Positions 35,655-46,307 of a stretch of DNA of 64,000 nt are shown in pieces; position 1 is the stretch's first letter; each line of letters opens with the position of its first letter. Both the position numbers and the translations under genes were made by a program. The stretch spans positions 1-64,000 of the forward strand of contig JALRMH010000056.1 of NCBI GenBank assembly GCA_026119935.1, read 5' to 3'. The stretch comes from Endothia cerciana (taxonomy: Eukaryota > Ascomycota > Sordariomycetes > Diaporthales > Cryphonectriaceae). The notes below the pieces were generated by a model. It searched no databases. It saw only the letters and a program-made list of their open reading frames with translations, and was not told where the DNA came from.

Positions 35655-36214
35655 AATACGACCGCACCGATCGACCTGAGGAGAGGAGGATGGGTATGGC
35701 CAGGGGCAAACGCCCAGATTACCTCGAGAAGTACTATGTAGTAGTAATACGTCGTCCAAAGACATTGGAGCTGTGTAAGTCCCGGAGGAGCCGGTCCCAT
35801 CTTTAAAACCCGCAAACTCCGCCCTGACATGCTGCCGTAAGGGGCTGAGATAGCCGGCCATCTAGGAAAGGCATGCACCAACAAATGAAACAACGGCCAT
35901 CCCACATCGTGTTCCGCAGGCCCTTTTGATTGGCGACGCGCTCAGAGAGGAGAGGGACTGCAGACACATTGAACTCGAACCGGATCACATTTGTCCTTTT
36001 CAAACGTATGAGGCTACGCATACACACAGAAAGGAAAAAAGTCACGAGCTGATCAACACACCTGCAGCACCTGCTCGGCCGCAACCCACCTATCCTTCCT
36101 GCGGGAGGTATAGCATCAAGTCATCGAGACAGTCGCAAAAGACACAAAGCCGCCCCCCGCCCCCCCCTTACACCCAATTTCTGCCCTGAAACACGCCATC
36201 AGCGCAGAGGAAAA

Positions 36215-36238
36215 ACACACACACACACACACACACAC
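36215..36238. repeat. (CA)n microsatellite
   Basis: About 12 CA units in the 3' flank of the FacB-like gene. Confidence 0.85.
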
Positions 36239-36348
36239 GCCTGATGCCCAACAAGTATCCATAGAATCGCCTCCAAAAACATAGGGAGAAGAACAAATAA
36301 GAAGTAACCGCAAGGTTAGGTATGTTTGCCCGCTCAAAGAGTGTAGGT

Positions 36349-39197
36349 TCACAGCCCAAAATTACCATCCGTTGGCAGCCCGTCTAAAACAAATCCATCC
36401 CCGGGCATCATTGCTCCATGGCCCACAGAAAAATCCCTGAGATCCAGCGAAGGCATATCATCTCCCCCGGATACCGAGCTGAGACTTTCCTCGCTCAGGC
36501 TCGAGCCGTGCGCCGCGCCGAAGTCACCGAGGTTGAACGCGGACAGGTCCAGTGCCTCAGGTGACCAGTTGCCGTCCACTGCAGAGTTCACCGGCGTCTC
36601 CAGCGTAACCTGAGGACCGCCATATATGGCGTCATAAAGATGGGCCTGTCCTGCGTCGATTTGCCCCAGCAGCGCTTCCCACTCTGACGTAGACATACCC
36701 CCTGACGTTGACGCTTTCTGCGGTACTTGAACTGGAGTGTAGAATGGCTGAGCCGGAGCCGTCGGGGACAGGTCACGCTGGTGGTGCTGGCCGGCACTGG
36801 GTTGTGATGGCGATGTCGGGTTCCGTTGCGTCACCCCATTGCCCATTGGTAGGTAGTTCATATTCGACTTCTGCGCCGGCGATGCGCGGGCAATCATGGC
36901 AGATTGTGGCATGGAAAGCCGCTGGTCCCGTCGCTGCATGATAGAAGCCGGTTTTGGCCGGCCACTGTCCAGGGACGCGCGTGAAGCCGAGCGTTGCGCC
37001 TGCGGTCGTTCAATTCCCGGGACCGGCGTCGTCCTGAGCATGGCCAGCCTCTTAAGCTTCTCCTGCTGCAATAGGAGGTCGGTCTCGCTAACGCTGGAGT
37101 GTCGACCAAGCGAGTACTGCTGCGGCTGGTTCCTAGAAAGCGAGTGCCTCTGTTTCGATTTGGAGATTGGCGAGGTCTGTAGCTGTGGTGCAGCCACACC
37201 GCCATCGGGGCTCTGTCCTGGAGGAGTCGGCAGTGATTGTGATGGTTCATCGACAGTGACGACGAGACTCGCAATCCGCTTGAAATCACGTGTGCTGTGC
37301 CCCTTCATCCGCCCGACAATGCCAAAAATAGCGTTGACCAGCCTCTCGTTGTCCTTCATCATCTTGCTGTCATGCTTGAGTCCAAGACTCTGGTACAGTA
37401 GGGCCATGCCGCAAGACACCAATAAATCAGTCTTGTTGAGACAGAACGAGAAAGACAGACCCCTCTCTTCCAGCAGCTGTGCGATCTGAATCGTATGCTT
37501 GCTCGACTCGCTGATAGAGAGAACTGCAGGCGCCGCCTTGGGACCGAGGCTGGATCCAACAGCAGGTCTGTAGATGAGCGTGCGAATGTAATAGTATGCG
37601 ATAGCCTGGAAAGAGCAGAATCAGCACATGCAATCGTGGGATAGATGACGGCACGGACGGATGCGACGTACCAGCAAAGGAGATCTGCTACCGGTGATAC
37701 CAGTGGATGGTTTGTCTTGCTTGAAGTTGAGCTTGAGGTGCTGTGGGAGGTTGTTGGACCAATCGTCGAGTTCGGCCTCCAAGACAGACATCTGCTGCAG
37801 AGAAAGCTCATGGGTGGTCGCGGCAGGGTAGTTCTTATCCAGGACCTTGGCGAGGATGCGAGAGGCCCGGAAAAGCGCCAGGGCGCCCGACACGCGTGTG
37901 CTCTCGCCAGGCAGTGTCGGCAGGAATCCCTTCTCGGTGACGTACTCATCATCTATATCGTTGGGGTACTCGGCGTGTACGTCCTCCTCCTTGATCAGCT
38001 TGGGCAGGCCAAGGGTGGCTGCGGAGAAACAATCCAGCGTATACAAGGCCCAGAAGACCTTCTTCCTGGTCTCAATAGTGAGAGCACCGAAGGAGAAGCG
38101 CTTTTGTGATTGATGGAGCCCAAGCCTGTGCGAGAGGCCGACCGCGAGGCATTTGTAATGCTGGAGCCGCTTGTAGTCCGCTCGAATTTGACAGTAAGTC
38201 AACGCCAGGACGAGGCATTGGAGGGTCTCCATGGTATCATCCATCAGAAGAACCTGTAGCGACCGTTGCCACTGTAGTTCACAAGCAGCCACTTGCTCAA
38301 GATCTGGGTTCTCGCTCGACAGGGCAGCAACGGCGAACACCAAGTACAGTTGTGCAAGCTTGTGGTTGCTCTTGACCTTCTCGGGTTCCGCCACCCAGTC
38401 CTCGTAGGTACGAAGGAATGTTGGCTTGTGCAAAATTGGGAAGAGAGGAGCCCACTCTTGGAAATAGATGTTGACGCATCGATCAGAGAAAAGGCGCGGA
38501 GGAGTCCGCGTCACAATATTGGACTGCTGAGCGACGAGCGGATAGCAGCCCTGGATGTGCAAGAAGGACTCAGTATTAAAGTCCGAGCAAGGCTTACCAG
38601 CCTCTTGAAGTCTACGCTTGAGTGCCTCTGCATATATGGTCAGCATGCCTCTTGTGTAAATGCGGCAAGCGAGAGGGGAAGATGCTAACCAATGAAGCCT
38701 CGACCGCTTGACGGGCCCATATAATACGAGTCCGAGTTCTCCACTCCCAGTAGAAGCGGTGATGCTTGAATGCGGAATGTGTCTTCTTTAGGCGGCGTGA
38801 CTTCTCTCCCAGGCGCATTGTCAATTATCGGTGAACCCATAGGAGACAGTACTGCGGAGCTGGGCCCCTCGGACAGTCGGCGGTGATTCCCATGCATTTT
38901 AGATAGCATATCAATCTTCTCATCCTTCTCATCGAGCAGATCTTTCAGGTCGCGGACCTCGGCCTCCAATACTCTGACCCTTTCTTCCAGGCTTTCCGTG
39001 TAGCCTCTCGGAAAGGCGCGGCGGCTGAGCTTATCGCTGGTGCGGCACTCGAAGCCCACATTGGCACATTGGGTACAAGTCGGCCGAATCCCGTCGCATC
39101 GTATCTTCTTGCTTCTGCAACGGTCGCAGGCCTGGGCAATACGGCTCTGCGAGCTGCTGCCCACCTTGATGACTTTCATGGGAAGTATTCCCGGCAT
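36349..39197 (-). CDS. facB: Zn2Cys6 transcription factor, FacB/Cat8-type acetate regulator
   Basis: DNA-binding activator of acetate, glyoxylate-cycle and gluconeogenic genes in fungi (Aspergillus FacB, Neurospora acu-15, yeast Cat8). Exons 38690-39197, 37672-38648 and 36349-37605 join to 913 residues. It starts MPGILPMKVIKVGSSSQSRI, then a Zn2Cys6 cluster with Cys 24, 27, 34, 41, 44 and 51 (spacing 2-6-6-2-6). A basic linker (RRAFPRGYTESLEERVR) and a leucine-heptad coiled coil (VLEAEVRDLKDLLDEKDEKI, about residues 72-97) follow. The fungal-specific factor domain covers about 200-560 (YFQEWAPLFPILHKPTFLRT, HRLGLHQSQKRFSF, KVFWALYTLDCFSAATLGLP). The C-terminal 300 residues are Gln/Pro/Ser-rich, ending in an acidic, hydrophobic stretch likely to activate transcription. 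N-terminus, coiled coil and length match FacB closely. Confidence 0.88.
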
Positions 39198-41508
39198 TCT
39201 GGCGGCGAAGCGACGCGGCGTCGGATAGATAGTCCTCTGCGGTCGGTCGTGATTCCAGGTAAGTAGCGTACGGAGGCCAGAGACCAGAGTGGCTTCTATC
39301 CGCTCGGTTCGGAATTCGACTGAGCCAAGCTAAGATGAGACTTCGATGTTCTCACGGAAAGGGATCGCGTTCGGTGGCAGACAGGGCTTTATCGAGTCAT
39401 TCCAGGCCACACTCGCATCTCCTAGCGATTTCATCCAGGTGCTCGACGTCGCGACCATATGTACTCGACGGGTAGGTAGCACGGAATGACCCACAGAGAC
39501 ACACGACAAATCGCGGCAGATGACGGTTTCAAAGACGCTAGAGTTGCACGCAAGTCGAGGTGATCCGAGGGAATGGTGGAAGAAGCAGGAAAGACAAGGA
39601 AGGGTTTAGAAGGGGGCAGTTAAGTCAAGGAAGATCGAGAGGGGGGCGAGGCGGGCAGGGGATGGGCACGACGGTCCGAGCACTAAAAGCCCCATTGTGG
39701 TCGACAGAACAGGAGATCGAGCAATCAGCTTCCGCCATCTCCAAGCGTAGACCACGCATTGGTGTGGGAGTCCAGTGACTCCACTTATGGGTGCCACGAG
39801 GGAAATCTGGGGTTGAGCCGGGGGTGGGCTCTGCGGGTCGGTGGATTCCGGGTGTGAGAGAGGAGCGTACGGAGTACGAAGTACTCCGTAAAGATCGATC
39901 AGGGCGACCGAAAGCAGTGGTCCGTACGCACGTCGAGTCCGTTGAGAAGGATTCGTCCCCCACGACAACTAGTCCAAGCCCGCCCTGTGCCATTGGTGGC
40001 CGGGTATGCGGAGGCAAGCCAATGGCTTGAGTCATGATTGTGAATGGCAGCAGTATTGCAGTAGCTCCGCCAGAACATCCAACGATGGTGGGCGATCGGC
40101 TAGGTCCATGTCCTTGCCCGTCCCAATCCGCTGGATCCGTTTTACCCCGGAAACCCCAGGATTTTGTCTTTTGGGCTTCCGGCTTGAGTTAGATCCAGAG
40201 CTAGAGCACAGCCAGCCAACATCTGTCTCGGCACGAGAAAAGGGCGATCGATTACTAGCAGTGATGGCGTTCCCACCCTCGAGAGACGTCGAAATTCCCC
40301 GCCAGCATCATGCAGGGCGTAGACGCATGCAGTATGTAGTGTCACGCTCGAGACGTCGAGGCTCTTCGCCTTACGCCCACCCAGCCTAATGGAAGCCAAT
40401 GTGAACAAAGCCAGGAACCCCGTAGACTGTCGAAGCGCACGGATCGGACTCCTGCTAGCGGGCTGTATCTTGGCGGCCTGGCGTTCGAATGGTAGACATC
40501 TTTCGACTGGCGTCGATGGTCATATGAACCCATAAAAGCCTTGGCGGGTTGGCGGGTTCCTGTTCCGTGTAGTGCTATAGCCTGTCCGAACTCGATCCAA
40601 GAATGATAGCATCGGAGGGTGCCATATTCGGGTTTCGCCGTCTCAACCAGCCTTTGAGCTTCAGTCTCCCAAGCGCTATAGGCAATTGTTGAAGACACAT
40701 AAATGCCTTGGCTGTTTTCTGCATGCTCGCTTAAGAAAAATTCGAACCCGCGCCACAGCGTTCAGTAGCGGCCGAGCTGGAGAGATAGATGAAGGAAGGA
40801 CAAAAGGAAGAAAAAAATAAAAAAAATAAAAAAAGAGAGGCGGTTCGGAATACATTGCTCTGATTAGGGGACCCTTGACTCTTTGGAACCACAGTCACAA
40901 GTCTCAACAGCCTCCGCGCTTTTGAAATGTAGAGTTGCTACGGTTTGAGATTGCATCCGCATCTCTGAAAATCATTCACCACATCCCATGCCGTGTGGGC
41001 TGGAAATGAGGGCCCGTGAGACATTGATCAATGATTGTCAACGTCAAACCGATATTCGGGTTCGCGTGTTGAATAGCCAAAATCAAGACGCATTGATTCT
41101 GCTAAGATATGATATCAGGTGTAGTCACAACTGCAGTCTTAGCTACTTACCCGAGGTTAGCACCTCAAGTATCAGCATGGGGTCCCAGATCGTTGCCTTG
41201 GGCCGGAAGTATCATTAACGAGTGGCACCCGATGATCGCCTCAGCGCCATACCATAGTACTCTTGATGACAGGAGCTTGGAGCTCCGCCGCAAATTGTTC
41301 GTTTTGCCAGGGCGTTGCGTTGGTCTTCGCATTTGCCTAAGCCAGCAGTGTTGACGATCTCGAAGGAGAAAACGAGGCGAAGTGCCCCCGATGAAGGCGT
41401 GTGTCGTTTCGTTGCCTCGGGTCGTTTCACACCTCTCTGCCTAGGAGGTGTGTAGAATCGAGAGGCCAGCCCCCTAGCTGAAGTCGTTTTCAGCGGGCTC
41501 TTCGTGCA
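39198..41508. other. Upstream region of the FacB-like gene
   Basis: 2.3 kb without a convincing gene. It includes a perfect inverted repeat at 39868-39890 and an A/T tract at 40810-40835. The frame open on the minus strand at about 39606-40035 looks like leader or promoter sequence. Confidence 0.5.
39868..39890. repeat. Perfect palindrome, arms TACGGAGTAC with GAA loop
   Basis: Two 10-bp arms pair exactly across a 3-base centre. It lies about 670 bp upstream of the FacB-like ATG. Confidence 0.85.
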
Positions 41509-43218
41509 TTATATCGTGAGATTTCGCTTCAGTTTGCACTGACTCGAGGTAGATTGTGACACTCTCCAAGGCAAGAAGCTTGCTCCGCTATAGAGCGTGA
41601 TAACGCCAAAATCAGCTCCTGGACGTTGCTCAACACGATAAAGCAGAATTATGACTCTGCACACTTCCTCCAGCAGAACTTTATGTGGGATGGTATGTGC
41701 TGAAAAAGAAGAAGAACAAGTACAATGTTGTGCAAGAGCGTGCGATACTTGGGGGCAATGGCTGACCTGATCTTCTAGTGCCGCTGATGTTCTCTCGAGA
41801 ATGTCCGTCTCTATCCGCCTCAACTCGTGCGCATTGGTGGCGTTGTAGCTGTCGATCTCATCAGCCGTACCAGCTCCTGCACTCTCGCACAACTGCTGCA
41901 GCTGCCCCTCGAGCCGCTGGGAGATGATCATGTTGACCCGAAGTCTGAACACATCTCGCAACCGATGGTCTTGAATGAGGGTCTCAAGGGATGCGACCTG
42001 GTCTGTAACATCCTCGTCTTGCCAGAACATCCTGAGCTCTGTGGCGCCATCGAATGACTGCAGGATCTTGAAACCCAGGCCGTCCTCTTCGTTCAGACAC
42101 ATAAGATAAGCGAAAGGACTTGACCACTCCATTTTGCCGTCGACTTCTCTGACCTGGACGGATGGAGTTCCCGTGAAGATGTGGATTTTCGCCTTGCCGA
42201 GTGGATCCTCTGGGAGGGAGTCCAGGGGTAACGTGAGACTGCGAGCTGCGGATGAAGGATCCAAAAAGCCATAAGAGAACAGCATCTCCGCGGCTGACTT
42301 GTCTGACCCATAACTGATGGTGATCTCGTCTCCGTTGTCAATATGGATGCCAGGCCGAAGAAGCAGAGTGACCTCATCTTGGAGCGTCTCCTCGTAATAT
42401 GCGTTGGCGTTGGTTGAATGGTTAGCCATGTCAATACATGGGACCATAGATGACCCGGACCTGGGCAGCTCGAGCACTCTTGATCGATAGCACGCATCAA
42501 CACGGTACCAGTCCGTCATACGGATAAGGTTATTGTTCCAGAATGCGTTTCTCCAGCATTCAATATCGGACGACTTCTCGCGCACGTCGTCGAACTCGCG
42601 CGCGAGAGCGAGCATCTTCGCGTTCAGGGCGGGCTAAGATAAGGTCAGTCCAGACTTGTCGAACCTGAAGGGCAGATACCATGCATCGATGAACGCACTT
42701 CAAGAGACGTTCCTCGGAGGAGCGGGCGCTCGTTCTCGGTCCACATAGTTGGCACTGGCACATCGTCATCCAGGATTCTGATATACTCGGTCCACGGAGT
42801 TGAGAGTGCTCCATGCTTATCTGGCTGGATAGATAGAGCTAGCTGAGCCAATAAGAACAAGAGCACATCGTGTCGTGGACTCTGCGACGGTGTCAGCCAT
42901 ATTCTGGGCTGTCTGGCTCCCTCGAACCGACTAGATTGGGCAGCAAGCCAGATGGCAACCCACCTTGTGCCCGCAAGCATCTAACAGTGTCCTGAAGTTT
43001 CTGTCTGCTTTCGCGTACTCTTCTACAGCCTCTGCGTTCAAGACCAGATCATGAGGAACTGTAACGAGCGGGGATTGACCGATATCAACCGAGTCTGCTT
43101 GGGCGACGAGTCCGTGACCCTTCTGCTGGATGGGCTTCACCTCTACGTAGGAGAAGGACGCAGTGTTGAGGCTCATCCAGACCGGAAGTGATTCCAGGGG
43201 CAAGTGCTTCCGAGGCAT
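41509..43218 (-). CDS. SET-domain protein methyltransferase (SETD6/RKM, Rubisco-LSMT type)
   Basis: Predicted protein-lysine methyltransferase using S-adenosylmethionine. Exons 42964-43218, 42699-42881 and 41509-42633 give 520 residues. It starts MPRKHLPLESLPVWMSLNTA. The split SET domain has the N-terminal strand region, an insert (DVLLFLLAQLALSIQPDKHG, then WTEYIRILDDDVPVPTMWTE), then SSMVPCIDMANHSTNANAYY with the NHS cofactor motif. The post-SET pattern GDEITISYGSDKSAAEMLFS, then YGFLDPSS, follows. The C-terminal substrate-binding-like helices cover about 330-440. The 3' end is uncertain: an intron at 41700-41766 with a good T/C-rich acceptor but a weak GTCAGC donor would end the protein at 41649 after a short tail; without it the frame runs to 41509. 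The GTGCGT donor of exon 2 is also not typical. Confidence 0.8.
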
Positions 43219-43620
43219 TATGTCAAAGAGTCAGAGGAGGGACAAGATGCAAGAAAAGAAGGTGAGGATTGTTCCAGGTATCATGGCTGATGTACCTGAG
43301 AAGTTAATTTCCATTCCAGGATAGCTTCATCCCAAGCAGTTACTTTACTATGGGGTAGGTAGGTATGGAGGACAGAGGACTTACAGCACTGATACCACTG
43401 CTGGACCCCTGTTCTCCCAAGCTAGGCCCCCCGGGCCTCCAGGGCCACAGCGGTTTGTTGCCTGCCGCCCAGCTGTGCAACATGCGCCAGTTCTTAGAAC
43501 TACCCCTCCATGAAATCAGAAGACAGAATCTGGGAGGGGAGTTTATTTTCTCTCCACCACACCACCATCACCACCCCCCCCCCCAACCAAACAACGACCG
43601 GCCCTCAGAGATCCCTCAAA
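43219..43620. other. Divergent promoter of the SET and Ygr210-type GTPase genes
   Basis: 400 bp between two divergent starts. A C/A-rich tract (43555-43595) with a poly-C run lies just upstream of the GTPase ATG. Confidence 0.65.
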
Positions 43621-45095
43621 ATGCCTCGCGACCCGTTGATAGGTCTGGTTGGGAAGCCTAGTGCCGGCAAATCGTCTACCCTGAACTCGCTCACAGATGC
43701 CACATCAAAAGTTGGTCGGTCATGTCTTGATCTAGTCTTCCTGGTCGCGAGGATTTTCGAGCTGATCGTAAGCGGCAGGAAACTTTCCGTATGCGCATAT
43801 CTTCTTGACAATCCCTCCAAATCCTCCTCCGACCCCCCGTCCTGCGGCGTATCCTGTCCCTTCGCTACTGACCACACTTGTTGCTGATATAGATTCACTA
43901 CCATCGACCCGCAACGAGCCATAGGCTACCTTCAGATCGACTGTGCTTGCAAGCGTCACAATGTTTCCGACCGCTGCAGACCTAACTACGGATCTTGCGA
44001 CGACGGCAAGCGCAGTGTACCTATCGAGCTCCTCGACGTCGCCGGTCTCGTCCCGGGGGCCCACCAGGGCAAAGGCCTCGGTAACAAGTTCCTTGACGAT
44101 CTCCGCCATGCTGACGCCCTGATACATGTGGTGGATGTGAGTGGGACAACAGACGCCGAGGGAAAGAACACACGGGGTTACGATCCAAGCGTCGACATCG
44201 CCTGGTTGCGCAGCGAGATCGTTGCTTGGATACGGGGCAACCTGACGGAGCGCTGGGGAAGCATCCGGAGGAGACATGTCGCAGTCAGGGCCACGGCCGT
44301 AGAGACCCTCCAGAACCAGTTTTCGGGCTACGGGAGTACGGCTAAGGTTGTTGCGCGGACCCTCGACAGGCTGAACCTGAAAGAACCCCTCGAGAGTTGG
44401 GACGACGAGACCATCGACAAAGTTGTGAACGCCTTCACGGACGAAAAGTTCCCAACCGTTATCGCACTCAACAAGATCGATCATCCGGATTCTGACGCCA
44501 ACATCGCCCGGATAGCAAAGATGCAAGACCCAAACACAATAGTGCTATGCAGTGCCATCTCCGAGATCTTCCTGCGGAAGCTCGCGAAGCAAGGATACAT
44601 CAAGTACACCGAAGGGAGCGAGTTTGTGGATACACGAGAGGACCTCATCGCCGACGGGGACCCGGACGGTGGGGGCTTGAAAGAGCTGGACGAGAAGAAT
44701 CGGGCACGGATAGAAAACCTGAAAGACATGGTCCTCTACCGCTTCGGCTCAACAGGAGTGGTACAGGTATTGGCCAGGGCCGCCGAGATGCTAGGTCTGG
44801 TGCCCGTATTCCCGGTCCGGAATACAACGACGTTCGGTTCCGGAGCAGCAGAATCGAAGCATGTCTTCAGAGACTGCGTGTTGGTCAAGAAGAACAGCAC
44901 CGTTGCCGACGTGGCAAGAAAGGTCATGGGCGATGCCCCAATAGCGTACATAGAAGGAGCCGGGGGTCTAAGGGTCTCTGAGGATGATCTCGTCGCGGTG
45001 GGGAAGAACGATGTACGTTTGCTGCATGTTGTCCCCCGAAATTACCATACTGACCCTATTCGCAGATCCTATCATTCAAAGTGGGAAGGGCATGA
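43621..45095 (+). CDS. Obg-family GTPase of the Ygr210c type
   Basis: TRAFAC-class GTPase related to Ola1/YchF; cellular role poorly known, with links to translation for its relatives. Exons 43621-43714, 43779-43788, 43893-45012 and 45066-45095 join to 417 residues, close to yeast Ygr210c. The G1 motif is [20 protein letters not shown]. The line [20 protein letters not shown] needs a 10-nt microexon (43779-43788) to supply G-N-F-P. Using it gives the conserved N-F/Y-P-F-T-T-I sequence. G3 is [21 protein letters not shown]4 is IALNKIDHP. The C-terminal TGS-like domain ends [20 protein letters not shown] then RA. Both introns beside the microexon are short (64 and 104 bp). A reading without it fails at both introns, so I am fairly sure of it. 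Confidence 0.9.
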
Positions 45096-46056
45096 TGGGC
45101 TGACGTCAAGACCCGAGCCACACCAAGCCGCGATAGTCCCACGTCACCGAGCAGAGGTTCTTTTGGGCTGAATCGATACCGTTCCGGTCTAGGAGTCGAA
45201 GAGGTCCCAGACTTGATTATCATGTCGCGGGCCTGAGCTAGACTAGCTACACGAGGGCGCGTTCATGTTTAGGTCTTCCAGCTATGAAGTTTGGAACAAA
45301 TTCTGCCACACCAGGCGATTGTGAAAAGGCCCTGCGAGCAGGACGAGCACGTTTTGTTGGATGGTCTCTGGAGGTGAAATACATGGGAGCTCGGCCCTCG
45401 ACTCCTGACCAGGGGAAGCGCTGTGACATCGCGGGCGGCAGGATCCGTATTCGGCCAGGGGTCTCGAGTAGCGGATTGTCACCGCCATTGATTGGCGACC
45501 GGCATTAACGAAATAGGCAGCGCAAGTCAATCCAGTGGAAGGGAAGGATTTATCGAGGATATAATAGGGTATCGTATCATTACTCAAACAGAGCTAAGTC
45601 TCCATAGCCTGCAACGCGCGCCCATCCAAGCCATCAGGAGATAAAGGAAAGGGATCCGCGGTATGCTATACACCGAAATGCATCATCGTCGTCGCATGAG
45701 CGAACCAAGCGCCCGTGTGATTACCTCCAACAGCCCCGTCAATTATAGAACAAGACGCCACGGTGCCCCGTCATGTTCCGTCGTGGATAGTCGCCGGTCA
45801 ATTGCCCTCCGGTTGCTCAAATTTGATTTTGTCGAGTGACGAATGCGGCCAGCGACAGCGTACGCGCCCCAGCCCCGCTTAACGGCAGGGCACGGTGGAA
45901 ACCGGTGGCTGGTTTTTTTTTGGGGGGGGGGGGGGTTTGGCGGCCCATCTGTAAGACACCAGACTCATTCGGCAGTGTCAAAAATTGATCTGGGGCATCC
46001 GCCGACCAGGCCCGGTCGTGAGGTCTGAGCGGCTTGCGAGTGCGCCATCCCGGCGC
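45096..46056. other. Intergenic, convergent 3' regions
   Basis: Between the GTPase and Pmp3 ends. It has a T run followed by a G run at about 45912-45934. No gene recognised. Confidence 0.6.
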
Positions 46057-46307
46057 CTAATACTTGAGAATGATGTAGCTGTTCGAGGGAGGGGGTGGTC
46101 TCATGTCAGTTCGCCATGGCTCACATCACAGGTCTGCAGGCGGGAGAAGACGTACAGGGCGTGGATGATGCCGGGGATGTAACCCAGGATGGTGAGCAGG
46201 ATGTTGATGAGCAGGTCAGCGCCGCATCCACGCTCGAGGAAGACACCGAGAGGTGGGAGGATGACGGCAAGGATGATCTTGCAGATATCGCTGGCGGTGA
46301 AGGGCAT
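46057..46307 (-). CDS. PMP3: Pmp3 plasma-membrane proteolipid
   Basis: Small hydrophobic protein of the Pmp3/UPF0057 (stress-induced RCI2) family, which affects membrane potential and salt tolerance at the plasma membrane. Exons 46156-46307 and 46057-46078 join to 57 residues. The sequence MPFTASDICKIILAVILPPL, then GVFLERGCGADLLINILLTI and LGYIPGIIHALYIILKY, is almost the family consensus, with two membrane spans. The intron (GTACGT donor) splits the Leu codon as CT|C, and only this splice gives the conserved YIILKY end. A longer start at 46367 adds residues with no counterpart in the family. Confidence 0.96.

Larger units (their letters stand above)
35276..36348. other. Intergenic region with (GAA)n and (CA)n
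   Basis: Between the GDPD start and the FacB stop. It holds a (GAA)n tract (about 35619-35654) and a (CA)n tract (about 36215-36238). No gene recognised. Confidence 0.55.

Noticed and set aside
39606..40035. Minus-strand frames of 120-136 codons upstream of the FacB-like gene
   Set aside because: Pro/Ser/Thr-rich, overlapping in two frames, no family pattern; more likely promoter or leader.
40740..40760. GGTTCGAAT on the minus strand resembling a tRNA T arm
   Set aside because: The T-stem does not close and no matching A box or cloverleaf could be drawn.
45247..45587. 101-codon minus-strand frame between the GTPase and Pmp3 genes
   Set aside because: No motif, no good start context, and position in a convergent 3' spacer.
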